A DNA stretch of 10,693 bases, taken from positions 1 to 10,693 of the forward strand of contig JAFGOU010000459.1 of the NCBI GenBank assembly GCA_016926315.1, written 5' to 3'. Below, piece after piece: positions 1-6,698 of this stretch; position 1 is the stretch's first letter, and every line of letters begins with the position of its first letter. Both the position numbers and the translations under genes were made by a program. Under the pieces are notes generated by a model. It saw only the letters and a program-made list of their open reading frames with translations, did no database searches and was not told the DNA's origin. Source of the DNA: Chitinispirillaceae bacterium (GTDB taxonomy: Bacteria; Fibrobacterota; Chitinivibrionia; Chitinivibrionales; Chitinispirillaceae).

Positions 1-1
1 C

Positions 2-685
2 CGCATGGAATATGCCAATGCCGTGATGCTGGTCAACGGCAGGATCGACGAACTCAAGCTTTACAAGGAAGCCCTGCCGGCCGATTCGATACTTGCTCAC
101 TACAATAAACCCAAAGGGTGCGTACCGATGGTCATTCCGTGTTCAACACACACCTGCGACCGGAGGCCGACCTGCCGGTGGCACCATCGGGAGCATGGCT
201 CAGGCTGCTATTCGCTCCAAATCAACAATTCGCCTGATTTCACCTCACCGCTTATCGATGCAGCGGTCGACGATACCGCGTATGCGCCGTCCTTCGATCT
301 TCCATACGGAAATATCTACTGGCGCGTCGGCAGCACCGAGCCGGTGGTAAGCGGTTTCTCGCTTCCCGACACATTCAGGGTCGAAGCTGGAGGCACCGGC
401 ATTGCTGTGCCGGACCCGGAAGGTCTGAAGCGGGGCATGATTTCCGTGGTGCAACTCAACGGAGGAATAGCGGTGCATTACGCGCTTGAAAGGGCTGGAA
501 CCGTTTCGCTGGACCTCTTTTCCCTGGCAGGAAGCCGGGTCGCGACATCGGGCGAAAAGAAGGTGGCTGCGGGCACGCACACTCTGGTTCTTGACGGGGC
601 TAAACTCTTGCCCGCGGGCAGCTACTGCGCGATCCTGCGGTTCAACGGTCACTCCTATACAAAAAAAGTCGCACTTCTGCGGTAA
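2..685 (+). CDS. 3' part of a secreted LamG protein with C-terminal sorting tail (5' truncated by window edge)
   Basis: The reading frame is open from the window edge, so the N terminus is missing and the ATG at 5 is probably internal. Numbering from that ATG, residues 11-33 (NGRIDELKLYKEALPADSI...) are the typical last strand and helix of a LamG/concanavalin-type domain. Residues about 45-127 look like an Ig/FN3-like module with 'LQINNSPDF' and 'LPYGNIYWRV', a repeat style common in surface proteins of Fibrobacterota-like bacteria. Residues about 143-226 resemble a type IX secretion C-terminal sorting domain: 'VSLDLFSLAGSRV', then 'LPAGSYCAILRFNG', and a basic last strand 'KKVALLR'. Inferred role: an extracellular carbohydrate-binding or adhesive protein anchored or exported through its tail. 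Cysteines at residues 46, 51, 57 and 68 are unusual for this module. The domain calls are fairly safe; the sorting function is inferred, since no secretion gene is in the window. Confidence 0.8.
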   Translation, partial: RMEYANAVMLVNGRIDELKLYKEALPADSILAHYNKPKGCVPMVIPCSTHTCDRRPTCRWHHREHGSGCYSLQINNSPDFTSPLIDAAVDDTAYAPSFDLPYGNIYWRVGSTEPVVSGFSLPDTFRVEAGGTGIAVPDPEGLKRGMISVVQLNGGIAVHYALERAGTVSLDLFSLAGSRVATSGEKKVAAGTHTLVLDGAKLLPAGSYCAILRFNGHSYTKKVALLR

Positions 686-699
686 GCTCTGTCGCAGAA
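675..699 (+). repeat. Inverted repeat over the stop codon of the first gene
   Basis: TTCTGCG (675-681) and CGCAGAA (693-699) form a perfect 7-bp stem with an 11-nt loop that contains the TAA stop. It is followed by A-rich sequence rather than a T run, so it is not a classical intrinsic terminator read on the plus strand. Confidence 0.4.
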
Positions 700-708
700 A
701 ATAACAAT

Positions 709-742
709 GGAGCGGGGTAGGTTTGCTGCCTCCCTCAGCTCC
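709..742 (+). terminator. Possible terminator-like stem-loop after the first gene
   Basis: GGAGC (709-713) can pair with GCTCC (738-742). Inside it GGG (715-717) pairs with CCC (732-734), and AGG (719-721) with CCT (729-731), with a bulged T at 718 and a 7-nt loop. The stem is GC-rich and 24 bp past the stop codon. No T tract follows directly, so termination at this site is a guess; an RNA-stability role is as likely. Confidence 0.35.
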
Positions 743-791
743 TGTAAAGACACATGCTGCAAGGCATATATTTTTATTTAAATTAAACCGT

Positions 792-822
792 TTTACTTTC
801 CCCTATTACAAAGTTGTATATA
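792..822 (+). promoter_or_regulatory. Possible promoter of the LamG lipoprotein gene
   Basis: The 686-847 spacer turns strongly AT-rich from about 768. TTTACT (792-797) and TATATA (817-822) resemble -35 and -10 boxes, but the 19-bp spacing is long. No clear Shine-Dalgarno sequence precedes the ATG at 848. The call rests only on position and base composition. Confidence 0.25.
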
Positions 823-847
823 TCAATCATAAACCTGTGTTCTTTCT

Positions 848-1837
848 ATGAGTGTAAAACACGTCATAGCTGCGGGACTGACATCGGTTGCTTTTATCGT
901 CGCATGTGTAAAACATACTGACGATTTTGCCCGCAATAACTTGTACGACACGGGCGGATTAAACTGGCACGGTCCAGTAGTGACAGCAATGAACGATACA
1001 ACCATACCCCCCGATGACAGCATAACAATCACCGCGACGGCAACGGACAACGACACCGTAGTAGCGTATGTATGGGCGAAAAATGGAACGACCTATTCCG
1101 ACACCACCGATTCCGGATTTCTGAAAGTCGCATGGTCCAGCAGCGGTCGCAAGGTCGTAAGGGTCAAAGCGATTGACAATGATGGCATATCTTCTGAGCC
1201 GGACTCATGCGTTGTGTACGTAACTTCATGCTTATTGGATTGCGGCAGTTTTACAAGCTATCAGAGTACGATATTATGCCTTCCCTTCAACGGAGATGCT
1301 AAAGATCAGAGCGGGAATGGGCACGATGGAGAACTTTTGGGACCGACTCTTACCCAGGACAGATTTGGCAATGCGGACGAAGCATACTTCTTTGACGGGA
1401 TTAATGATTACATGTTATTCGACACGGTTGATTTGGAATTACCTGTTACCGTGAGTTTGTGGTACAAGACAACGACAACAAACCAAGCATGGAACAGCAT
1501 CTTAAGCTGGAACAATCGAGAAAACAATCCCTGTTTCGAGGGGATTCAGATTTTCACTGATGGCTACGGTCGTTTAACAATTCGGATTGGTACTAACTAT
1601 GACGATTATACCCTGTCACCAATTATCGTGGGCGACAGTCTGTGGCACCATATTATCGTCTTTAAAGATATTAACGATTCTGCAGAAGTATATGTGGATG
1701 ACACCCTTTTAATGGCAAGAACCATCTCAAGCTCAATCGGCAATCGCCATCTTCTAATACTCGGCAGGTCGCACCAATTACAATACACATCTGAATTTTT
1801 TCAAGGGTGTATTGACGATGTGACCATTTGCAATTGA
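848..1837 (+). CDS. LamG-domain lipoprotein with a PKD/Ig-like module
   Basis: The 329-residue product starts with a lipoprotein signal: a hydrophobic stretch at 6-19 and lipobox 'FIVAC' with Cys20. After it comes 'NNLYDTGGLNWHGP' (31-43), a linker style I associate with Fibrobacterota-type surface lipoproteins. Residues about 43-126 form a PKD/Ig-like domain ('ITATATDNDTVVAYVWAKNG', then 'VRVKAIDNDGISS'). Residues about 141-329 are a LamG/concanavalin-like domain: 'FNGDAKDQSGNGHDG', 'AYFFDGINDYM', 'SLWYKT', 'DSLWHHIIVFKD' and closing strand 'GCIDDVTICN'. Inferred role: a membrane-anchored glycan-binding or adhesive protein. Unlike the gene upstream it has no sorting tail, and it stops exactly where LamG domains usually continue into a short helix. 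The start is set by the signal peptide; the leader lacks an obvious ribosome-binding site. Confidence 0.85.
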   Translation: MSVKHVIAAGLTSVAFIVACVKHTDDFARNNLYDTGGLNWHGPVVTAMNDTTIPPDDSITITATATDNDTVVAYVWAKNGTTYSDTTDSGFLKVAWSSSGRKVVRVKAIDNDGISSEPDSCVVYVTSCLLDCGSFTSYQSTILCLPFNGDAKDQSGNGHDGELLGPTLTQDRFGNADEAYFFDGINDYMLFDTVDLELPVTVSLWYKTTTTNQAWNSILSWNNRENNPCFEGIQIFTDGYGRLTIRIGTNYDDYTLSPIIVGDSLWHHIIVFKDINDSAEVYVDDTLLMARTISSSIGNRHLLILGRSHQLQYTSEFFQGCIDDVTICN

Positions 1838-1918
1838 GTATTTGCCTGCGCAGATATTTTGCTGCCGGTTCGGTTTTTAGCCCTGAAAATCTGCCGGTTT
1901 TTAAAAGGGGCAATTGAC

Positions 1919-1968
1919 ATTCAATGGCGGGCCTGCCTTGCACATTGAATCAGCAGTATTGCTTTTTT
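1919..1968. terminator. Inverted repeats in the convergent gap; possible two-way terminator
   Basis: ATTCAATG (1919-1926) and CATTGAAT (1943-1950) are a perfect 8-bp inverted repeat with a 16-nt loop between two convergent genes. Read on plus, it is followed by a small hairpin AGCA-GTAT-TGCT (1952-1963) running into six T residues (1963-1968), a plausible weak intrinsic terminator for the lipoprotein gene. Read on minus, the 8-bp stem lies right after the glycosyltransferase stop, with TTTT 11-14 nt after it. The rest of the 1838-1949 gap shows only a short direct repeat, CTGCCGGTT (around 1862 and 1891). Confidence 0.4.
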
Positions 1969-3209
1969 CCGTTAATCGCATGCTCGACAGCCTTTGCAAA
2001 TTCTTTTGCCAGAGATTCGTAATTGTATCTGTTTTCTGCTCTCCGCCGTGATTCAGCGCCGAACCTTCGCATCGTTTCCTTATCGTCGATCAGTTCACAG
2101 ATTTTTCTCCCGAACTCCAGCGGCGAATTCCCCAGCACAAGCACCCCCCCGCCTTCCTTGAGCGATTCATGCAGTTCGCCTATGTCCGACGCGACGACAG
2201 GTTTGCCTAATGCCATGTATTCGTAAAGCTTGAGCGAAGAACGTCCTGCATTGAGATAGGTGTCAGGGTATTCAGAAGAATACGGAAAAATCAGAATATC
2301 AGCGGCCGAAAGATAGCGAGGAACTTCATCATGGGAGATCTGGCCGGTGAACAGGACCCGGGAATCGATTCCGAGCCGCTGCGCATACTCCCGTGCATTA
2401 TCAAGTTGTTCCCCGAAACCGATAATAACCAGAGCAACGCTCTGTTTCGCAAGGCATACTGCGTGAAAAGCATCAAGCATGAACTGCCAGTTGGCGCCTC
2501 CCGGCTTGAAGGTGCCCAGATAGCCGATTACGGTCTTCCCCGAAACACCCAGCTGCGTGCGTACCGGTTCGCCGTCGATCCCGGGGTTGAATTTCACAAG
2601 GTCAGCTCCGTTCGGGACATAGAAGATATTGCTTTCCGCCACGCCTGAGCGCCGTATCCGGTCACTCAAGAGGCGGCTGACCGAAACTACCGCCGCGCAC
2701 CTGGTCGGCACCCACTCCTCGAAATATGTTATGACCGCCTTGGCGAACGCGTTGCCTCCCTGCTTGAGCGTCGCGAACCCTCCCACCCCTTCCCAGTCAT
2801 CGGTATCAAGCACCACCGGTCTGTGCACAAGAGCGGAGCAGAAAAATACGGCAACCGCACCGAGAGGAAGCGGTTTGCCAAGTACGACGACATTATGCCG
2901 AAAAAAGGCAATCAGAAGGCGCGGGATGCAGGTGAAAAACAGGAACAGGGCGGCAAGACCTGATGTTAAAACATTCGGATGCTTCAGGATAAACGCCGGA
3001 ACAGGCGTCGTATGACGCACGATCACCGGACCGATCGCGGCCGGATAACGCAGCAGCCTGTCCTGGGCCGCCTTGCCCTTGCCGATGAAAAACAGCGTCA
3101 CTCGATACCCGGCCTCAGCCAGATATGTGCACATCTGCACATACCGGTTCGTGGTCGATGTCCCAAGCGCCGTCTGGGAAACGAACAATACTCGTTTGCC
3201 TTTTTTCAT
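1950..3209 (-). CDS. Glycosyltransferase family 4 (GT-B fold)
   Basis: The 419-residue protein has the GT4 layout: an N-terminal acceptor-side Rossmann domain beginning 'GKRVLFVSQTALGTSTTNR' and a C-terminal nucleotide-sugar domain. Landmarks are 'DTDDWEG' (135-141), 'VPNGAD' (198-203), 'IGYLGTF' (228-234), 'FTGQISHDEVPRYLSAADI' (287-305) and the donor-site block 'KLYEYMALGKPVVASDIGE' (327-345). Glu330 is the second glutamate of the usual EX7E motif; the first is replaced, as in some GT4 subfamilies. The hydrophobic stretch at 85-125 may be membrane-associated, as in enzymes that use lipid-linked acceptors. It would transfer a sugar from an activated donor to an envelope glycan or lipid; donor and acceptor cannot be told from sequence. 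Its ATG overlaps the TGA of the radical SAM gene upstream (ATGA, 3206-3209), implying coupled translation. A run of seven G (plus-strand C7, 2144-2150) lies in codons 353-355. Confidence 0.88.
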   Translation of the reverse strand: MKKGKRVLFVSQTALGTSTTNRYVQMCTYLAEAGYRVTLFFIGKGKAAQDRLLRYPAAIGPVIVRHTTPVPAFILKHPNVLTSGLAALFLFFTCIPRLLIAFFRHNVVVLGKPLPLGAVAVFFCSALVHRPVVLDTDDWEGVGGFATLKQGGNAFAKAVITYFEEWVPTRCAAVVSVSRLLSDRIRRSGVAESNIFYVPNGADLVKFNPGIDGEPVRTQLGVSGKTVIGYLGTFKPGGANWQFMLDAFHAVCLAKQSVALVIIGFGEQLDNAREYAQRLGIDSRVLFTGQISHDEVPRYLSAADILIFPYSSEYPDTYLNAGRSSLKLYEYMALGKPVVASDIGELHESLKEGGGVLVLGNSPLEFGRKICELIDDKETMRRFGAESRRRAENRYNYESLAKEFAKAVEHAINGKKQYC

Positions 3210-4690
3210 GAGAACAACGACAGAAATCTTTTAAAAGCCATGACGATGACTGACCAGTCCTTCAGATACCACGCAAGGCGGAAATACTTCAACGCGATCC
3301 GCGGACGCGAAAAGACTCTCTTGTTCAGTAAACGTTGCGCTTTCCTCAATTTGGCTTCGATGACCTCTGCAGGAAGACCGGGATAGTTGAGATTGACATT
3401 CAGCCGTTGCGATGCCCCTTCCCAGTTCTCCGAGATTAGCCACCCCGAACTCCGGGCCTGAGTAAAAAACGGTGTTCCCGGATACGGAATTGCCGGCGAG
3501 AACTGCATCCAGTCGAAGGGGCTGCGGAACGCGAAGTCAATGGTGCGGTCTATGGTCTCCGCCGTTTCCTCGGGGAGCCCAATGATGAAAGTACCATGTA
3601 TGAAGATGCCAAGGTCGCGGCAGTTCTCTACACATGCGGCCACATGCGCACTGGTGACCGGTTTGTCTATTGCCTCAAGCGTTTTCGGGTTTATAGTTTC
3701 AACGCCTATTTTCATGGCGCAGCATCCGGACCGTTTCATCATGGCCAGCGTTTCGCGGTCGATCCTCGCGTCACCCATGCACGACCAGAAAAGACCGGTG
3801 CGCCGGTCGATAATTTCCTGGCACATCTCGCGCACGCGCTGCCGGTTCGTGGTGAAGGAGGTGTCGTCGAAATAGATCTCCCGCACGCCGAAGGTGTCGC
3901 GCAGATACGCCATCTCGTCGACGACGTCCCTGACGCGACGTGCGCGGTAATTGGGCTTATGATTAAACACATAGGATTCAAGGCAGAACGTGCAGCGGAA
4001 AGGGCATCCGCGCGATGAGATCATAGTAGCATCAGGGTGATGCAAGGTGAGCGTCTCCTGATAGCTCCTGACAGGCGCACACGAACGGTCGGGCCACGGA
4101 AGCGAATCAATATCTGCAATAAGTTCGGGCGGATTTTTTGTAACGGCGCCGTTCCTGCGAAACGCGAGTCCGGGGATCGCGTCAACCGGCGCATGTTCCG
4201 AAATCGCGCCGACGAGACGGGCGAGTACCTCCTCGCATTCACCGGCTATCGCGTAGTCAGCGATGTCAAGCACACGCTCGGGAAACGAGGTCGCGAGCTG
4301 GCCGCCGCAGACCACCGTGCAGCCGATTTGCGACTTCACCGATTCAATGAACGAGCGGTCGCTTGCAAGCGTGGGGGTGGTGACCTCATGAAAGACGACG
4401 TCAGGAGAAAAATCCCTGATCAGCGCAACCAGGCGCTCCAAAGACGTGCCGTCGGCGATACTGTCGCGGAAAAACACGTCATGACCGCGACGTTTGAGCA
4501 CCGCCGCAGCGTAGGCAAGCTGGAAGGGAAAGGGAAATGTTTTAAAAAAATTCGAGCGGATATGTGGCCAGCGTGAGCCGGAGCGCACCCCGGTCGTTGC
4601 ACCGGCGAATACCCACGGAGGATTTACAATCGCTATTTTCATTATTTTCGGGCTGTTCTCCTCAGGGGAGAAAAATATATCCTGTTCCAT
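3206..4690 (-). CDS. B12-binding-type radical SAM protein
   Basis: The 494-residue protein combines an N-terminal cobalamin-binding-like Rossmann domain (about 17-165: 'MKIAIVNPPW', 'QLAYAAAVLKRRGHDV', 'SPDVVFHEVTTPT', 'TVVCGGQLATSFPE', 'ADYAIAGECEEVL') with a radical SAM domain (about 220-440). The iron-sulfur motif CxxxCxxC is intact at C229, C233 and C236 ('SSRGCPFRCTFCLES'), followed by 'EIYFDDTSFT', 'MKIGVETIN' and 'GTFIIGLPEET'. Such proteins bind a 4Fe-4S cluster and S-adenosylmethionine; family members methylate, cyclise or rearrange varied substrates. I see no DxHxxG motif for cobalamin ligation ('RDSIADGTS' lies in the region), so any cobalamin would bind base-off without that histidine, or not at all. 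Two starts are possible: 4690, with weak GGGA at 5-nt spacing, or Met17 at 4642, where family homology begins and AGGAG lies 14 nt upstream. It is first in a translationally coupled pair with the GT4 gene. The substrate is unknown. Confidence 0.88.
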   Translation of the reverse strand: MEQDIFFSPEENSPKIMKIAIVNPPWVFAGATTGVRSGSRWPHIRSNFFKTFPFPFQLAYAAAVLKRRGHDVFFRDSIADGTSLERLVALIRDFSPDVVFHEVTTPTLASDRSFIESVKSQIGCTVVCGGQLATSFPERVLDIADYAIAGECEEVLARLVGAISEHAPVDAIPGLAFRRNGAVTKNPPELIADIDSLPWPDRSCAPVRSYQETLTLHHPDATMISSRGCPFRCTFCLESYVFNHKPNYRARRVRDVVDEMAYLRDTFGVREIYFDDTSFTTNRQRVREMCQEIIDRRTGLFWSCMGDARIDRETLAMMKRSGCCAMKIGVETINPKTLEAIDKPVTSAHVAACVENCRDLGIFIHGTFIIGLPEETAETIDRTIDFAFRSPFDWMQFSPAIPYPGTPFFTQARSSGWLISENWEGASQRLNVNLNYPGLPAEVIEAKLRKAQRLLNKRVFSRPRIALKYFRLAWYLKDWSVIVMAFKRFLSLFS

Positions 4691-4723
4691 GCTGTCCCGT
4701 TAAATAAGCCGATTCTGAAAACG

Positions 4724-4903
4724 CTATTGTCTCTTCGATTCTTCTCTTGACGCGATGTAAATGCCGGCGAAAATCGGCAGCGCGCCCAGAGCGGTCTGCA
4801 CCGTGACCGCTTCGCCCGGCGCGAGCCAGGCAAGAACGCTCGCTCCCGCCGGTTCGGCCAGGGTGAGGAGTGCGACAAAGGTGGCGGAACAACGCGCCAG
4901 CAT
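4724..4903 (-). pseudogene. C-terminal remnant of an EamA/DMT-family transporter
   Basis: Reading the minus strand from the ATG at 4903 to the TAG at 4724-4726 gives 59 residues that match the end of an EamA drug/metabolite transporter: 'SATFVALLTLAEPAGASV', then 'LAWLAPGE' and 'QTALGALPIFAGIYIASR'. In the family, the E-P-x-x-A glutamate, the conserved W-L-x-x-G-E and the closing G-x-x-x-I-x-x-G-I-Y helix are hallmarks of the last two transmembrane segments. Intact members have about 280-300 residues and ten helices; here everything before the ninth helix is missing. The frame upstream of 4903 (4904-4967) and the other two minus frames show nothing transporter-like, so this is a truncation rather than a frameshift. 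Its stop lies 33 bp before the radical SAM start at 4690. It is most likely a deletion scar; a small expressed membrane peptide is a less likely alternative. Confidence 0.72.
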
Positions 4904-4904
4904 C

Positions 4905-4931
4905 CGTGAGCAGGCTGAAAAACAGCCGGAT
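4905..4931. repeat. Nested hairpin at the edge of the transporter remnant
   Basis: ATCCG (4905-4909) pairs with CGGAT (4927-4931), and GCTG (4914-4917) with CAGC (4923-4926) around an A5 loop, with an asymmetric 4-nt bulge on one side (TGAG, 4910-4913). It lies between the small lipoprotein gene and the transporter remnant, just where recognisable EamA sequence begins. No T run follows on either strand. Confidence 0.35.
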
Positions 4932-4967
4932 TCTGGAGATTTTATCGGTCGGCACTATGCGGGATTC

Positions 4968-5198
4968 TTACCGTGGGCCGCGCTTCACATCAAGCGTATC
5001 GATTTCGCCGCAGCGGCACTTCTTCGCAACGTTGTGGAACCGGATGACCTCGTCGTTTCCCACGGCCTTTTCCGCTGCGGCCTTCAGATCTTCGCAGCTC
5101 TTGAAGCCCTCTTTCTGAAGGCATTTCTCGGTGTTAACGGTCGAACAGCCGAAAAGAAGAAACGCCGCGGCGGCGAACACCGTCAGATACTTTTTCAT
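4968..5198 (-). CDS. Small cysteine-containing lipoprotein of unknown function
   Basis: The 76-residue product has a textbook lipoprotein signal: 'MKKYLTVFAAAAFLLFGC', lipobox LFGC with Cys18, and Ser at +2, which in Gram-negative bacteria favours outer-membrane placement. The mature part of about 58 residues is hydrophilic, with cysteines at 26, 35, 61 and 63 (the last two as 'CRCGE') and a probable helix at 'CEDLKAAAEKAVGNDEV'. The even number of cysteines suggests two disulfides in the periplasm; a metal site is possible but not shown. The start is supported by GGAG seven nt upstream of the ATG. I do not recognise a family. It is followed by the transporter remnant rather than an intact partner, and is transcribed away from the acyltransferase operon. 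Confidence 0.75.
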   Translation of the reverse strand: MKKYLTVFAAAAFLLFGCSTVNTEKCLQKEGFKSCEDLKAAAEKAVGNDEVIRFHNVAKKCRCGEIDTLDVKRGPR

Positions 5199-5221
5199 CG
5201 TTGACTCCGTTCTGTGATGAA

Positions 5222-5241
5222 AGGACAGGGTTGTATGTCCT
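5222..5241. promoter_or_regulatory. Inverted repeat in the divergent intergenic region
   Basis: AGGACA (5222-5227) and TGTCCT (5236-5241) form a perfect 6-bp dyad with an 8-bp spacer, 24 bp upstream of the small lipoprotein start and about 100 bp upstream of the acyltransferase gene. It could be an operator or a leader hairpin. The wider 5199-5343 gap also holds an AT-rich TATAAA (5260-5265), but I could not place a convincing -35/-10 pair for either gene. Confidence 0.3.
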
Positions 5242-5343
5242 GGTACACGGAAAGACAGTTATAAAATCGCACTTTCATCAGGCTAAAGTCAAGAGCCGTT
5301 TCATCAAAAACGCGCCGGATGTATCTTTTCTGAAACTTCCGCC

Positions 5344-5964
5344 ATGACAGAGCACCAGGAAAAAATCCCTTTTGACGCGGTAAGCGCTTCTATTTATCTC
5401 CTCGGCGAAGTGCTCGGCCGGACGTGGCGTTTCTCAATGGACGATCCCTGCGGCCTGAACCCTTTTCATGACAGCGGCAAGGGCCGCATGTATGCATTCT
5501 GGCACTCGCACCTTCTTCAGCTCGCTTACTATTTCAGGAACACCGGCAAGACCGCGGTCATATCGCAGAGCAGGGACGGCGCAAGGGCCTCCGCCGTGGC
5601 CGCGCGCTGGGGCCACGCGGTCATCTACGGCTCGTCGAGCCGCGGCGGCGCGCCGGCCGTACGGGCGTGCATCAGGGAACTGCGCAGGGGAAACAACATC
5701 GTCATCACGCCGGACGGACCGCGGGGGCCGCGCGAAATCGTCAAAAGGGGCGTTGCGCAGATCGCGCTCATTTCCGGCGCGAGCGTTGTCCCGGTAAGCG
5801 CCCTGCCGGAAAAAGCATGGCGCCTCGGCTCCTGGGACCGTTTTTGCATCCCCAAACCGTTCACCCGCGTCGTCATCCGGCTCGGCGCGCCGATAGAACC
5901 GGGATCGGACAGAAATGCCGCAGACTTTCTCACGGCGCGCATTCAGAAAGCGCTTGCGCCATGA
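5344..5964 (+). CDS. DUF374-type lysophospholipid acyltransferase-like protein
   Basis: The 206-residue protein matches the DUF374 branch of the lysophospholipid acyltransferase superfamily. Visible motifs are 'FWHSHLLQLAYYF' (52-64), 'AVISQSRDGARASAVAARWG' (71-90) and 'IVITPDGPRGP' (119-129), the last typical of acyltransferases related to lipid A and KDO-linked acyl transfer. The C-terminal 'SWDRFCIPKPFTRVVIRLGAPI' (163-184) is the usual closing segment. Length agrees with the family at about 200-220 residues. Expected role: acyl transfer to a lipid or lipid A-type acceptor at the inner face of the cytoplasmic membrane; the acceptor is not known from sequence. The ATG at 5344 is the only sensible start, since the frame closes upstream at 5284, but it has no clear Shine-Dalgarno sequence. 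It leads a four-gene run, and its TGA overlaps the ATG of the next gene. Confidence 0.87.
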   Translation: MTEHQEKIPFDAVSASIYLLGEVLGRTWRFSMDDPCGLNPFHDSGKGRMYAFWHSHLLQLAYYFRNTGKTAVISQSRDGARASAVAARWGHAVIYGSSSRGGAPAVRACIRELRRGNNIVITPDGPRGPREIVKRGVAQIALISGASVVPVSALPEKAWRLGSWDRFCIPKPFTRVVIRLGAPIEPGSDRNAADFLTARIQKALAP

Positions 5965-6698
5965 ACCTTTCCCCCGAAAACTGGCCGCGGGATATTTTCG
6001 TATGTATTCCCGCTTATCAATCGTCCTCGTCGCTTGCCGGCCTTCTGCCGGAACTGCTTAACGCGGTTCCCGCGGCACACGTATGCGTCGTCGACGACGG
6101 TTCAACGGACGCCACCGGTGAGCTGTGCTCCCGCACCGGCATAAACCATGCGCGCCACGCGGAAAACAGGGGCAAAGGCGCCGCGCTGGCCACCGGCTTC
6201 ACGATCCTCCTTGAAAAAGGAGCGGAAGCGGTCATCACCATGGACGCCGACGGTCAGCACGCGGTCGCGGACCTCGGGCTGTTCGTTGAGGAGTTCCGCC
6301 GTCACCCCGAAACCGGCATCTGCATCGGACGGCGGAAATTCGCGAAAAGCGGCATGCCCCTTTCGCGTATCGTTTCCAATGCCCTTACCTCACGCATACT
6401 GAGCCTTTTGTGCGGGGTCCCGGTTCCGGACAGCCAGTGCGGATACCGTCTCTATTCGGCGCGGCTCCTGCGCGGGATCACCATAACCTGCACGCGATAT
6501 ACCATGGAGTCGGAAGTGATCCTCAAGGCGGCACGGCTCGGTTTTCCCGTCCGTTCCGTTCCGGTGCAGACATTATATTTGAGGGGCCAAAGCCATATTT
6601 CCCACTTGACGGACACGTTACGATGGATAAGGGCCGTCCTCGGCATATGGATACGACTCAGACTCTATGGAATTTCTGAACCACGACGTGGCCCGTGA
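5961..6698 (+). CDS. Family 2 glycosyltransferase, DPM1/polyprenol-phosphate type
   Basis: I start this 245-residue protein at the ATG at 5961, which overlaps the acyltransferase stop as ATGA, although the frame stays open further upstream. GT-A fold landmarks: 'FVCIPAYQSSSSLAGLLPEL' (13-32), 'VCVVDDGSTD' (41-50), 'AENRGKGAALATGF' (67-80), the DxD-like 'MDADGQH' (94-100) and 'DSQCGYRLYS' (157-166), followed by 'TMESEVILKA' (181-190). These match the dolichyl/polyprenyl-phosphate mannosyltransferase-like GT2 group, which transfers a hexose to a lipid phosphate or related acceptor on the cytoplasmic side of the membrane. It has no C-terminal transmembrane pair, so it is a soluble or peripheral form. 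Its position after an acyltransferase supports a lipid substrate, but sugar and acceptor are unknown. The last 32 bp overlap the next gene. Confidence 0.88.
   Translation: MNLSPENWPRDIFVCIPAYQSSSSLAGLLPELLNAVPAAHVCVVDDGSTDATGELCSRTGINHARHAENRGKGAALATGFTILLEKGAEAVITMDADGQHAVADLGLFVEEFRRHPETGICIGRRKFAKSGMPLSRIVSNALTSRILSLLCGVPVPDSQCGYRLYSARLLRGITITCTRYTMESEVILKAARLGFPVRSVPVQTLYLRGQSHISHLTDTLRWIRAVLGIWIRLRLYGISEPRRGP

Noticed and set aside
686..847. A possible RNA gene or riboswitch in the AT-rich spacer
   Set aside because: Apart from a simple stem-loop at 709-742, no tRNA-like fold or known riboswitch core is visible.
4037..4576. A 179-codon plus-strand open frame inside the radical SAM region
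   Set aside because: It is antisense to the well-supported radical SAM gene, including its N-terminal domain, and its translation is Arg-rich with no domain signature.
4662..4955. A 97-codon minus-strand frame covering the transporter remnant
   Set aside because: The translation is Arg/His-rich without hydrophobic helices, while another frame of the same stretch gives clear EamA helices; it also overlaps the start of the radical SAM gene.
4761..5204. A 147-codon plus-strand frame opposite the small lipoprotein and the transporter remnant
   Set aside because: Low-complexity Ala/Arg-rich product, antisense to a gene with a clear lipoprotein signal and a good ribosome-binding site.
5667..5960. 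An upstream extension of the GT2 frame inside the acyltransferase gene
   Set aside because: The residues are Arg/Gly/His-rich and unrelated to GT2 enzymes; homology begins at the ATG at 5961, which overlaps the preceding stop as ATGA.
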